Source: Perca fluviatilis (lineage: Eukaryota > Chordata > Actinopteri > Perciformes > Percidae). Taken from it: 64,000 nucleotides of DNA. The notes under the pieces were generated by a model. It worked only from the letters and a program-made list of their open reading frames with translations, did not search any database and was not told the origin of the DNA. The translations under genes were made by a program, and so were the position numbers. Where the stretch lies: positions 23,147,107 through 23,211,106 of the forward strand of contig NC_053116.1 in the NCBI RefSeq assembly GCF_010015445.1, given 5' to 3'. Shown here one piece after another: positions 31,548 through 54,831 of the stretch (position 1 is the first letter of the stretch; each line of letters starts with the position of its first letter).

Positions 31548-34500
31548 TTACATGGCATTACTTACTGCAATGGCTGATTTAATGGCCTGAAGCTGGAAGA
31601 AGACCTTGCCTCCTTCCTCAGGACACACAGTCCTAATCTCATCCTTGGTCATCCCCAGAAGCAGTTTACCAGTCAGCACCCCAAGGCTGGTCGCAGTGCT
31701 GTACACGACAAGGCATGAAACGCACAATATCTGACTTCATCATGCAATACAAGTCTTATTTAGAGTACAAGCATCGTACAGTATAGCTCCCAGTCCCTCT
31801 GTACATTATTTCACTCACATTTTGGAGAAACCTTTGTACTCCAGCCAGGCTTTGACCTCTGCAGGTGGGGAGGACATGTCCAGAGTCACAGGGCCACGAG
31901 TGTCCCGCTGTGAGGGAGAGTGAAGAGAATAAAATATCTCATGTGAAATGTTAAGTGGTTATTCAGTGGAGCTACGTGTCGCTTACCGGTAGATCTTCCA
32001 TGGGCCCGTTGCTCTCCATCTGCTCCAGAACATTCTGAGGAACGTTGCCTTCCTCGTTGCGAGCGTTACGAACAAGCCACCATTGCTTGGATTTCTGAAC
32101 CACCTGTAAAAAGCCCAAAGAACAAACACCTCAAGCACCTGAATGTTGATAATGGCAGGAATGATTGTGCCTGCGTTGTATATATACAAATAGCTCTATG
32201 AAGAATTAAATAAAAACAAGGCTGTATCCATAATAATGTAGTTAAGAAGTATAATGTTAAGTTTTAAACAGATTTCTTAAGCCTGGGTGTTGGCTCTCTG
32301 CTACTGTTCCAAAGTCCGTTGGAAGCGTTTAAGAAACAGCACGTTTCTACTGCTAGATTTGTTATCTTTTAATTCGCCAGCCTGTCACTGAACTGCAACT
32401 CTTATCAACTGGAAACTTAAATTATAGACAATTAATTGCACTGTTAATAACAGCCAGTGGTTAGTTTTATAGTTATAATAATGTCAGTAAATTATTTATT
32501 TATTATTTATTAAGGTCTCTGGCCTGCATTTGTACATCCAGTGTACATACAGTATGGACACATTGGCTAGACTGGCTGGAAAGATATGAAGCTGTTTGTG
32601 GTGGGTAACTATTACATTTCCTGTCCAGTGAAAACTAAAAAATGAATTTGAATTTGTTTGATAAACTGAAGGTTTGTGTTCCTTTATTGGTTGGGAAGAT
32701 TATCCTACGTCTTAAGATAAATAAACTATTTAACAACCCCTCCTGGCTCAGCTGGAAATCGTCACAAAGCTGAAAACAGCTGTTTTTCAGGACAGCGATG
32801 CTACAAACATGATGATCTTATAGAATATGATGCAGTGCTGTAGATTAAACTACCCAACAGTATATAAGCTTTAAACATCTACAGATACACATTAATGCAG
32901 AACAAATATTAATCCAGAAACATCATATATAATAGTTAAACACTTGTACTCTTCATACTTTAAGTACATTTTGCTTTTTTGAACAGGTCATGAATGTGGG
33001 ACTTTTACTTGTAGTGGAGTATTTGCACAGTGTGGTAGTAGTACTTCTAGTTAAGTAATATACATGAATACTGCTTCCAACACTGGTGACTACATCTGTT
33101 GTCCATTTTTCTTTCTTTTGGAGCCAAAAAAAAATATATTTTGCATTTTTGTAATTTGTTAATTACAGTTTACACTGCCCAAGAAAAAGCAAACCAGGGA
33201 TTTGAACAACAGTCAAATGGACTTTTGGACAATGGTTTGGTAACTATCCCATGACACAGATGCTGTCATATCCAACTCCACTGACCATGTTTTTCATCTC
33301 ACCTGAACAACATCTCCCTTCATAATGCTCAGCTCTCGGTTGTTCCTGGCCACAAAGTCGTAAATGACCCGCATGTACTGGGGTGCCTTATGGGAGCTGG
33401 GTGGTAAACGCTCGCTCCTCCTCATTGGACCGCTCTGATTAGGGAGTGGGGAAGGCGTATGTGAGGGGGCAGGCGGCTGCCAGCCATCGTAGAACTCGGG
33501 GATGTAAAGTGGGACATCGTCGTCCGGCCATCTGGACCTATGAGGTGACAGGAAGGTAGGAAGTTAAAGTAAAAGTTAAAAGTAGAAGTATCTAATACTG
33601 AAGCGTAGAAAAATTCCAACTTTTGCTGTACAATTAACTGTCTCAGAAATAATTGTGATTAACAATATAATTGTCTCTTTCAGTCAAATTTAAAATTATT
33701 TATTTACTTTTTTTTAAACAAATTAAAGATTTGAATGAATTCCAGGATATATCTTTTGGTTATATTACAGTTATGTGACCCAGATAATGTAATAACACAG
33801 GCCCACTGCCTATGAAGTAAACAACACTTCTTTATTATCATAAAACTACTTTCTAACTATCCCCCCCTTGTCATTTTTGTTGCTATGAACGTGTATAGGA
33901 TCAAGTGCCAACAACCATTGACAACAATTGAAATAATAAAAATATAGTCTGACCAACACTTATATAATTACAATTTGGCATATGTAAACAAAATCGACGA
34001 TTATCAGTCATACGCCTTAAGATCTTAGCTAATGTTAGCAATTCATCGCGGTTAAATAAAGACACCACAATTATGTAAACAAATTGACAATTAGACAATT
34101 ATGTAATTATGTCTTTTTCAGACACATCTGTGAGTCATGGATTTGAGATCATTCAAGTATGACAAATGTACACAACAACAAAAACACAGTAAGAAGGCCG
34201 GTCCTGGCATGTCATTAGGAGTTATAGATGTTTTATTCACAAAATGTTTTAGTACCACTTTCTAATGAGGCCCCCTTCATAAAGTAATAGTTCGACGTTT
34301 TAGGGAATCTGCTTATTTGCTTTCTTGCAGAGAGTCGATACCACGTAAATATGAAGCTTGAGCCAGCAGATTGTTAGCATAAAGACTGGAAACAGCTGGG
34401 CACAAAGGTGAAAAAAAATTACATTTATATGTTTATCCTCTATAATGCAGCTGTAAAAAGTAAGTGTGGGAAGTTAAACACTAGTTGGTCTAAATGGTTC

Positions 34501-37500
34501 ATAACTGATCAATAAAGCATTAGTAAACTAATAAATACAATTATGTCAATGTATTTCCTTGTTGTCCATTACCAAAATTAACGTCTCAATCTTAAACTGA
34601 AATTAGCGGTAGTTTAAAACTAAAACACTCCTATCATATTTTCCATAGAACGTGAATGCAGCATTAACTCTGACCTATATTTACATATCAGCAAATGCAC
34701 ACACTACGCCCCAGGTTAAGGCGTGTCTGGGCACGTAAAGATGCACTTACAATCAGAGGGCTATATATGAGAAGGTGACAAGCTTAGTGTGTGAGGGTTA
34801 TAAAGGCCGCCCTACCTGGGGAAGTTCCAGTAGTCTCCGAGAGACCTCCACAGCTCGTCTTCCTCCGGGTCGACCACCTGACTGAGCAGCCGCAGGGCCG
34901 CCTCTGTCAGCAGGGGGGAGAGCACAGTGGGAGGCAGGTCTGCAGGATACTGAGGCAGTATCTGTGGAAAAATGAAGCAAGTATAGATGTTGGTATCGCC
35001 TCCGATACTCCCTAAAACGCTGGTATCGGGAGGTACTGGAGTTTATGCACCGATCAGATATCACGTAATAAAGCCCTAAAGAAAATCTACATTAAAGTAG
35101 TTTATGTTCTTTTTCTGTTATAAGTGACTGTCAAACTGGATAATAAAAGAAAGTTCTGTGGCATTCATTGTTTGTGTTTGTTAATGTTTCACAAAGAGTT
35201 TAACTTGAGTCAGACAGACAACAAAGATAGAAATTATATCACATCCATACAGGGATTGTAGTATACAGTTGTTAAAACATAATAAAATATATGACACACT
35301 GGTATCGGATCAGTACTCGTTATCGGCCGATACGCAATTTCAGGTATCAGAATCGGTATCGGGAAGCAAAAAATCTATAGAAGGAAGTATCAATTTTTAA
35401 GGTCAAGGAAAATATGAACACACTTAGTGGAGTGAAAATCGCTGTAAATAATTGGTGCCTTGAAAGTAGATTCACCCAGACAAAAAAATAAGTTTAAAAG
35501 AGCTCACCATGCCTAAACTAGTGAAGAAGATGTGAACAAAGTCAGCAGCTGTGGGGCTGGTTAGTGTCCCGTCCAGCTGGCCCTGTAATACAAAGAGCTT
35601 TTCAGTCACACTGCAGCCATCGTACATTTCAGTCAACACATTAGAGCATTCACCCAAAATCTTTCCAAACCACACTGGTCAATTTATAATCTGCAGAGCC
35701 ATTTAAAGTATTTACCAGCAGATTGAATCCATACTTGACTTTTTGAAGACAGGAAATATATTCCTCCCAGGGTGGCAGACTGACAGCTGCTGCTGGTGCT
35801 GCAGGAGAAAAAAAGAAACTTATCAGACGTGCTATCAGCATGTCAGCACCTATAAGGAGGTCACTTCTCCAATTATTCCTTCCTTAAAGGTTCAGTAAGT
35901 AACTTTTATAAAAAAAAATGTCATATTTGCTGCAAGGGTCACTATATCCTGACAGTACTACATGAGACTGATAATCATGTTCCTCTGCCTCCTCTCAGTG
36001 ATCTTTATGGCATTTGCAAGTTTCCACCGCATTCAAAGATAAACAACCAATCATTTGTTACTGCATTACCTATTTCTTGCCTCAAATGTTTTACATAACA
36101 TATTATAGTGAACTGTTTAGCTGTACAATGAGAACATTTGTGACCAAGTCGAGCCAAAAGCAAGATTTGCCCACCAGACGGAGCAAACTTTCTCATTTTA
36201 CAGCTATTAAAATATGTTTCTGAAAACATTTGAGGCGACAAATAGGCCCACTGGGTTAGAGACTCCTTGACTACAATTGGTTGTTTTCCTTATGCCATTA
36301 GCAGCACCAGGAGGAGGCAATAGGAAAGTGATGATTTTCAGAGATGAACTGATTCATGTAATAGTTTGAGCAAAGTTGACAAAAAGTTATTTTTAATTAA
36401 AGTTATAACTGTAGCTTTAATTATATGTGCCCTTGGAAAGATAAACTGGTAAAAGGATATTACCATTTTTCTTTGATTTCTTCTTCCCAAACGCATGTTT
36501 TTTCTTGCTCTTGTCTTTTTGAAGTAGAGAAGACGCATTTGCTGCAGCAGACACTTTGGCCATGAAGATCTCCAAATCATTTATAACGTGGTTTAAAATG
36601 TCCTGTGAAAAGGAGCACATGCATCAAACTGATATAATCCACTACCTATGACTTCTAATTTGTGGAAACGGTTCAATTGGCAGTACTGACTGTGTTCCTC
36701 TTCATGTTCATTTGCTCAGCGACCTCTGGGCTACTCTGTAATTCATGAAGATCAGGATGGTGCATCGTTGCCTCTTGTGGGGGGAAGAAGGGTGGAGATG
36801 GCATATTTTCTACAAAGAACAAAAATGTATTGTTTGGAGACAAATATCAATGTTGACACAGTACAAAACATACTGGATAGTTTATTGCTGAGCCCATTTT
36901 ATTTGCACAGAACACATCCATAAACGTTTGCGATATTTGAGGAACTTAAAGGAGTTTCTGCTCCATGATGAAAGATTTTTTTCATATGCTTTCAGTGGAT
37001 GCGATCAAGTCGTACCTGGTTCTCTGCTCCTCCACTGTGGGGGCGGGTGGTCCGGTGGTGGTGGGGTCCTCTCTTGCTGCACAGGACGAGGCCCAGCCTG
37101 CCGGAAACTTCCTGGAACATGTTGCCCGATGATGTTCTCAAGATTACTCCTGACATCCACGACAGACAGTTAATGCATTTTACGGTTCAATTTCTTTTCA
37201 ATTAATGTGATTTTATCTCCCTTTAAACTGTATTCATGTGATGTGACATTGTACCTGATGTCAGACTGGTCTCTGCATGGCTCCACAACATCACTTCCTT
37301 TTTGCGCTGCCTTATCCAGATCACTCTTGACGACCCCTGCCTGGTAAAACAGACCTGCTTTAAATCAAACTCCTACGTGACACCAGCACAAACCCGCTTG
37401 TTATGAAATAACGGTTTCAGGGAATGGCCTTGATTTCAGAGATTTTACAATTCAGAATGCCTATCACATCCTCCCTTCTCTGGAGGCTTTCAGAAGGTCA

Positions 37501-38957
37501 AAGATACAGTGAAGAGGTCAGTGAGGGTTCTGGTGAAATTTGACTCACCCCAGTTTCCTCACACTGGAACATGAAGACCTGAGGGATGCGTTTATTGCGT
37601 TGCTGCACAGTTACTGTCAGCAGAGAGTTGTAGGCACAGCTATCCAGCACAGCTTTGGTCTGCAGGATGCAGCTCAAAGGCAGCGACTCCAGCTCTGTCT
37701 GCAGAATCAAGATTGAACAGAACAAGCGCAATGACGACTGGTTTATGAAATACAGTTAATAATATTGAAAGTATTTACACGGAGCTATGACCCTCTGAAA
37801 ATGGTCACAATTCCTTTTCTAGTTCTAGTTTATATTTTGTAATAAATTTAAATGTCAGACGCTGAATGCCCTTCTCGGTCTTCACTCACCGACTGACTAA
37901 AAAAACACGAGGGCCAATGATGGAAATAAGTCCAGGGCTTTGTCGTTCTATCCCTGACAAAGTCTTATATGTTGTAATTTTACTCCACCAGGGAGAATCA
38001 CGGGGCAGATACACACATTATTTTTCACAGGCTGCTACCCGGGATGCTACAGACAGACACTTAACGTCTTTTAAATACAAACATAGCAGAACACTTGGAA
38101 TGAGATGTTCAACAATTAAGGTGGAATGTTATGATGTCTACATATTTTTGACCATGTGCCGTACTTGTTTAAATGATCTGAATTGTGTAGCGACTAACCT
38201 TGGTCTCGATATCACTGAGCAGTAGATATCCACCCTGAACCTCCATGATCATCTCCTGAGGCCACAGACTACTTTTGGCATCCAGCCTCTTGAGCTTGGC
38301 CAAGCAGTCGTCTATCGTCTTCAGCTCCCGGCCGTCCAGCTCACAGGTGAACAAGTGCTGCGGAGTCAATGTGGAGAAGTCATGGATGAAGAGAGCTAAA
38401 AGGTTGTACTACGTGTCCATGCTGGTGCAGATTTCACAATCACTTACCTCCACTCTGACGTGAATATTGTCAGGATGTTTGTTCAGCGCCTCGGAGTACT
38501 CCTTTCTCTGCACTGATGTAAAGAAATTTGTGTAAAAAAAAAAAGGGTCTGATATTTTTTTATCACAAAAACAAAATAATTAGATGGTTTGTTTATGTCT
38601 GGGCATACTGTATATTGATTTCCCACTGGGTCTGGACATGTTGTTTCTCTGCAGTGGAGCACCCTTGAGGTCATCTTGTTGGAAAGCTCTCCTCTGCTGA
38701 GGGAGGTCCTCCTGTGAGAAATCCCTGAGGTATAATAAAAGCACAGTGATCGGAAGATAAACCACCAGCTGTACTGTAACCACAACACAGTAGTGTTGTA
38801 TCATGGAAGGGCATGAGCTGGTGTTTATAGTGTTGTAAAGAATTGGCTTGGTACTCAAAGGCTTCAACAAATGAATTCCAGTAACTTGTTAACCTGAAAG
38901 TGAAATTAAACTTACTGACCTCGGGGAATATGAGAAAGGTCCGTTGTTTCCAAACAT
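31548..38957 (-). CDS. eps8l3: EPS8-like 3 adaptor protein (complete)
   Basis: A cytoplasmic EPS8-family adaptor; relatives link receptor signalling to Rac and actin. Exons, 5' to 3': 38957-38920, 38724-38609, 38512-38448, 38357-38199, 37698-37549, 37340-37255, 37149-37016, 36809-36691, 36602-36464, 35798-35716, 35582-35508, 34961-34816, 33537-33303, 32103-31987, 31907-31819, 31698-31548. They total 1902 bp (633 residues plus TAA) and every phase closes; human EPS8L3 is about 593. It starts MFGNNGPFSYSPRD. The N-terminal PTB domain shows HLFTCELDGRELKTIDDCLA, LKRLDAKSSLWPQEMIMEVQ and FMFQCEE. A proline-rich linker and a KKKHAFGKKKSKK basic stretch follow. The SH3 domain is VIYDFVARNNRELSIMKGD with QWWLVRN. 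The C-terminal effector/SAM-like region has PPAEVKAWLEYKGFSKITAT. It neighbours gstm as in human. Confidence 0.95.
32820..33095. repeat. Dispersed fish repeat in an eps8l3 intron
   Basis: Contains ATTAAACTACCCAACAGTAT, ACTTTAAGTACATTTTGC, GTAGTGGAGTATTTGCACAG and ends CTGCTTCCAACACTGGTGA. This is the reverse orientation of the repeat family at 1954, 53470 and 60310. The last 20 bases correspond to the family's usual start. Confidence 0.6.
34984..35375. repeat. 'GGTATCGG' type mobile-element remnant
   Basis: Both edges are dense in GGTATCGG/CCGATAC words (for example TCGGCCGATACGCAATTTC and CAGAATCGGTATCGGGAAGC on the right). The middle is ordinary AT-rich DNA. This clustering at both ends suggests a DNA-transposon derivative, but no target duplication is clear. 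It lies in an eps8l3 intron. Confidence 0.55.
35888..36416. mobile_element. TTAA-flanked MITE, 529 bp, in an eps8l3 intron
   Basis: Flanked by TTAA (35884-35887 and 36417-36420). The left end AGGTTCAGTAAGTAAC is a diverged mirror of the right end GTTATAACTGTAGCT. The opening, including TCATATTTGCTG, resembles the element at 8819 and suggests the same family. No coding capacity. Confidence 0.68.
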
Positions 38958-39041
38958 TCTCAAGTCTGTCTTTTTTGGAAGTTTGTGTGTTGAAGAGTTA
39001 AAGCTTCATATAGGCAAGAATTCCTTAAGAGCCACTCCAAC
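38920..39041 (-). other. eps8l3 exon with 5' UTR and start codon
   Basis: On the minus strand TTTCTTCCAG precedes 39041 as an acceptor, and the exon carries untranslated sequence up to ATG at 38957. A candidate upstream non-coding exon ends at 39688, where minus-strand GGGAG is followed by donor GTATGT. Its transcription start cannot be placed. Confidence 0.5.
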
Positions 39042-40396
39042 CTGGAAGAAAAGAGGTTTCTCATGCTGGTAATCGGACCCGGTATGAGTTGCAAAAATTA
39101 CACCCCGTTTCATGTGAAACCAGGACAGATGGTTGCATAGACACACTCAAATGGATTTGTTAACCCAGTTGGAATATTTCCAGATTTTGACATCTTAAAA
39201 GTAAAACTAACTTCTCAAGGCCAAAATATCATTCTTCCTTTTACAAGTTAAAAGGTTGAATTCACAAGCAATAAAACCTAGACCTAAAATAGAACCTTTT
39301 CTCAGTTCAGCACTCAGAGCACACCGCTACCGTCCCTCCTGGTCTGGTATGACCCGTATTTGATGGTGGCTGTTGCAGCTAGTGTTAGAAAATGTTAGAG
39401 AAGTTTTAACCAGTATCTTGTGATTGTCACGTGGCTACAAAAGGTGTATAGCTTTGCTTTAATACTAACTAAAATGCAAGCAGAAGCAAATATAAAGCAC
39501 AAAGAATGCAAATTCAAATAAAATGAACAGATTCAGTTATGATTAATCTGTCCTGGAGAGTTCACCAGAACAAATTGTAGATCAATAAAGGGTATTTTGA
39601 AACAGACACAAATTTGACAAACACCTGCTCCAATTCATCAACATCATCACAAGTACACACATTACAGTTGAAATCCATGTCACATACCTCCCAGATTGAA
39701 TATAGGGTTCCTGTCAACAACCCACTTTCTGCAAGACAAACACATTTCCATTTCTGAAGAGGATGTAATGCCACCGTTAGTCAACATTTATTCACCTCCT
39801 TCCTTAGAACCTCTAATCAAATCACCTTTACATAATGTATTCATTACCTGTTACTGCCAGCTCTGCTCTGGTGTCATCCTTCCCTTTTTTTAAAAATATA
39901 AATAGCAGAAAGCATCTGCTCCTCACACAGACTACCGAGAAAATTTCCTTGACTTCCTGCTTGTAGGCACCAGGATCAAAGTGCACAGTCTGATGGGAGT
40001 GACGGATCAAGAGGCTTGGCCCGATTTGTCATTTGAGGTATGGTGAAAGGCAATGTATCTGTGGCTCGTTATGAGTCCAAAGGTTTTGAATGCTTCACAG
40101 TATCTCCTCCAGAGTGATCAAAGGTCTTAAGAACTCTAGAAAATGCTTTTTTTTTTACAATTATCTAGCTCAAGCGTAATCTATTATGGCTATAAAAATG
40201 GTAGGGACAGTAAATATGTTCCGCATTCACACCCAACATCACTGACAAAATACATAACCATATGCTTGAAGTGGAAAAACACAAACTAGCCAGTTGAAGA
40301 TGGATAAGAGAACCATTTATTTCACCATCAGCTGACGTGTAAATACTGTACACACCCATGACATATTGACAGAGACAAGCTTTAAAGAAGAAATAG

Positions 40397-40402
40397 TTTA
40401 TT
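40397..40402 (-). terminator. atp5pb polyadenylation signal
   Basis: AATAAA on the minus strand, 77 bp after the atp5pb stop codon. Distance and exact hexamer fit a short 3' UTR typical of a housekeeping mitochondrial gene. Confidence 0.75.
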
Positions 40403-40479
40403 CTGTAAATAAAAGTGAATGTCTCTTCTTGGGACCATGAGTTGGGGATTAGAGAAGTCTTCTCTGAAGACTTGACAGT

Positions 40480-45652
<5,173 letters not shown>

Positions 45653-47131
45653 GTTTGAAGGATGAAGTGTCGAGTTCTTGCTACACAGGGCACCCTTGTT
45701 TCGGCCTCTTCGTGCCCTTCTGCAAAGAGCCACAAGGCTGGCGGAAACACGAGATATCCTCCTGAAACATCGCGAGAGTAGAGTCGTTCTAGTTTTGGAA
45801 GCGACCACTAGATGGCGCTTTACGCAAAGATATAATTTGTCACTGTCCTGACGTTGAATTGGGATTAATTGAGGTAATGAAGAAGATACTAATAGAGAGA
45901 TTTTGAGGTTAAACATGATGCTAAGATCCAGTGTTTTGGGTTAATTAATCTTGAAAATACTCAAGACTTTAATCACAACTTACATCAAGTAACATATAGG
46001 CTAACATATAGTAGTCAGTTTAATGCAAATAACATATGCGGGTACACAGGCATAAACACCACCAGCAAATGATGAAGATTATGTTATTTACTGCTTCATC
46101 AGATCACAGTATTTAACCCATTTTAATGAAAAATTAAAATGTCCAAGAGGCAACCACACACACTGCACAGCTCTCTCCCATGTGGTGTGTTTTATCCCAG
46201 CCTGTCTGGGTCTGTGTGTAATCTTGGGGCCCACCCGTGTATGGCATCAGTTTGATGCGAGTGGCTGGTGAGATAGAGGAACATATGACGCTGTGGTTCA
46301 CTTCACTTCCTGTAAAAAATATGCTCAACAGAAACAGCTACATGTGAAAGACAGACAAAAACCCCGTACACTATTGAGAAGAGTGAGAAAATGGATGACT
46401 TCACCTCATGAAGACTTTTTCCTACTGAACGAGATGGCGTTGTAGGTAAGATCTATCATGGATTTCTGCTTATTAAGCAACATTTTGTCTTTGCATTATC
46501 TTCCCTCCACAGCCTCAATCAACACTTGCCAGGGCCTATAGTCTGTCTTTGACAACTCTGATACTCAGTGTTAAAGGAGCTTTCTGACAAAATGCAACAA
46601 AAATACAACCACTGCAACTTCTACATTGTATGTACAATTACTACTACTAAAAGTACTACTATATAAGCTGCTACTACTACTGCTGCTTCTATTACAACTG
46701 CTCCACATGGTTCACAAAGAAAATGCATTTCTGTGCAACACAGAGCATCCTAAATTTAAAATATACTGTTAAGGCTTTGCATTTTGCTTTATTTTATTAT
46801 ACATTATTTTCCTTTGTTTAGGTAAAAGTCTCTAGACATTAAACTATCAGGAGAAGTGTTTGAGAAATACAAATTTATACCACCCACGTTTTAGGGCATA
46901 TTTCAAACATTGTGTTTTCTATGAAAATGAAAAAATAAAACTGAACTGTTATATACAGATATATGTTTTAAATATACAGTCTATATCTGCACCTGCATCA
47001 CTTCATATTTTTCAGCTAACTATAACATTTCATACACATCAATAAATTGTTTATTAATTATTTTCCAAATCAAATATATATTTCATCATTAGAAATAGTT
47101 ATAATCAATTTCCTGATACATTTTCGCTGTA
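45653..47131. other. Intergenic region between divergent atp5pb and traf3ip3
   Basis: The two genes point away from each other with about 1.5 kb between their start codons. Next to atp5pb (45653-45840) the DNA is CpG-containing and includes TCGCGA in CATCGCGAGAGT, as in TATA-less housekeeping promoters. The remainder is AT-rich with TAC/ACT trinucleotide runs (46620-46700). A short ATG frame at 46392 closes after seven codons and can only be leader. Confidence 0.45.
45770..45785. promoter_or_regulatory. Candidate TCGCGAGA-type promoter element of atp5pb
   Basis: CATCGCGAGAG lies about 120 bp upstream of the atp5pb start codon. It contains eight of the ten bases of the palindromic TCTCGCGAGA element that drives many TATA-less vertebrate housekeeping promoters. 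No TATA box is nearby. This is inference from motif and position only. Confidence 0.35.
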
Positions 47132-47165
47132 GGCTCGAGGCACGGTAACAGCCAGAGGAGCTGCC

Positions 47166-52761
<5,596 letters not shown>

Positions 52762-53050
52762 TAATTTCACTGCTCAGGAACATAATTTTTGTTGTTTTGT
52801 AGCTTTTCTAGGATGTAGTTTGTTGATATTTTTGTATTTCATTCAGTTTTAGACTTGGAACTCAAAGTGTGTGTGAAAATGTTGTGTTGACATGTGTAGG
52901 ATGTTTGCAGAAAGTTCAAATACAAGTGAACACTTCCAGAAACAATCGTGTTTTACATGATAAGATATAAAGAAATAGTGATTATAAAAAAATGGTACTG
53001 TTTGTGTAGTTTCCCTGAAAAAGATTTCTAATGTTGGTGAGTTGAAATCA

Positions 53051-53056
53051 AATAAA
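53051..53056 (+). terminator. traf3ip3 polyadenylation signal
   Basis: Exact AATAAA, 290 bp after the traf3ip3 stop, followed by GTGT-containing DNA. Confidence 0.75.
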
Positions 53057-53963
53057 GTGTCATTAGTTAGAGTCTGGAGTGCATTGGGTTAAGTTTAATG
53101 GAAGATACGTGAGATCTCCATAGTGAAGACATTGTAAAGAAGGGACTTCACTTAAGTTGGTCAGAGTGGAGAGCTTCTTGGTTTTAAACAAATCATCATC
53201 CACCGACCAACATTTACTCCCCTCTGGATAAGATCTCATCCTACTTGTACCACTGGACTCATCCATACTTACCTAAAGTCTGTATGACTCCTACACTGTC
53301 TTAAAAATTCCTAACTTTTCCATATCAATATATTGTAATTTATAAAAGTAAAAAGGCGTTCAAGAGAAACTAACTGCCTGAGCCACAGACTGTTGTTTTT
53401 AGGAGACCTGCTTCAACTACTTTCTATACTGTAAGTAAACAAGCAATAATTGACATTTGTGTAGTCACAAGTATTGGAAGACAAATTTAGATCCTTTACT
53501 TGAGTAAAAGTAGCAATACTACTACTACACTGACAATACACAATTAAAAGTAAAGATTCTGCATTTCAAAACGTACCTAAGTAACAAGTATTATCAGTAA
53601 AGTTACAAAAGTACTTAAAGCAACAAAAGTAAAAGTATTCATTATGCAGCAAACCCCTGTCAGTTAGATTTGTATACATTATAATGATGGGTCATCATTA
53701 CTGATGCATAAATGTACATATGAACAGCATTTTAATGTAGCTAGTTGAGCTGGAACCAATTTTAACTACTATATAAAAATATAAAAATGTACACGAGTAC
53801 AGTACTTGAATAAATGTATTTCATCACATTTCATCAGTGCATAAAATGTTTGTTATTGCATTTAAACAAGATAAGCTTTTGACAAGTGTATCAATACTGA
53901 CTTATAGTTTAATCATTGGTGCATTTGCAACATATTTCATGAGCAGAGCTACTAAGATTTAAG

Positions 53964-54005
53964 GACCCCCTTGAAAATGAGATGATTCATCTCAAGGGGT
54001 TATCC
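53964..54005. repeat. Hairpin-forming retroposon tail, copy 1
   Basis: CCCCTTGAAAATGAGATG is followed by ATT and CATCTCAAGGGG, giving a stem with a 3-base loop and a small bulge. An almost identical block occurs at 62323-62363. Both are followed by TTAT(T)CCTA and AATAAA-like sequence, as in LINE 3' tails. Confidence 0.7.
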
Positions 54006-54647
54006 TACTAATAAATACTACATTTGTCTCTATTTCATCTGTTTTTATTGAATTTTAATTTATAACACTAACATTGCCAAAAATAAGATATACAATACAG
54101 ATATACAATTAAATTAAAATGAAATTATTTAAGTATAGATTTTTTTATATGGCATATCTTTTATTTTGGTTTCACTTGGCCATATTACTCCTACACTAGA
54201 TCATGAAGTACATGATAAGAAGAAAAAACATTTTTTGTCTACAAACAAAATACAGAGCAAAAATGGTTTAGTAGTCTAGGTATAAATACAAATGATTGTC
54301 ATTGCAAATATCAGAGGGAGAACCATCCCCATCACAGTTAAGACTGTCAGTGTTCAGCATTAATTGTGTCAGTGATGTGATGTGTGGTAACTACCAGCTG
54401 CTCATGTCAATGCTAAAATGACAGAATAATAAGTTTCTACACAAATGTTCATGAACTGACAGACGACACCGTCTATTGTCTGATTACACTAAAACTCAAA
54501 GACAAAACACACCATTGTTCATTGTATTCAGTGGTTTTAACTGTTCCAGATAAAGCTCCATTCTCAACAGGCACTGACGCAGCACATCTACCACACAGAT
54601 CTTTTGCCCACATTTACCTGCATGTTCCCCCAAATACACCACAGGTC

Positions 54648-54708
54648 ATTGAAGAGATGGATCTTTGCTGGACTGAGTACAATCTCCTGGTGAAACTGCC
54701 ACTGAAGG
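54648..54708 (+). other. Candidate orphan exon or 5' leader exon of the DNase gene
   Basis: A block with acceptor ACACCACAG and donor AAG|GTAAGA contains ATGGATCTTTGC and stays open (MDLCWTEYNLLVKLPLK). It does not resemble the DNase family and would need a long untranslated spacer to precede the signal peptide. It is probably a 5' UTR exon or a chance open frame. Confidence 0.25.
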
Positions 54709-54831
54709 TAAGAGGCTGCAAAGTGTGTGCAGATGAGTGAAGAGAGTTTTTGCAAAATATTTCACAATATGACTAAGAGGATCTTGCCAAACAGAGTTTG
54801 TTTTACATACAGAGTGACAACCCTCTGCAAG

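Larger units (their letters stand above)
52762..54647. other. traf3ip3 3' UTR and intergenic DNA
   Basis: The first about 300 bp form the traf3ip3 3' UTR. A dispersed repeat in the 1954 family lies at about 53470-53830 (TAGATCCTTTACTTGAGTAA), and a hairpin-bearing tail at 53964-54005. The rest is AT-rich without a recognisable exon. Confidence 0.55.
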
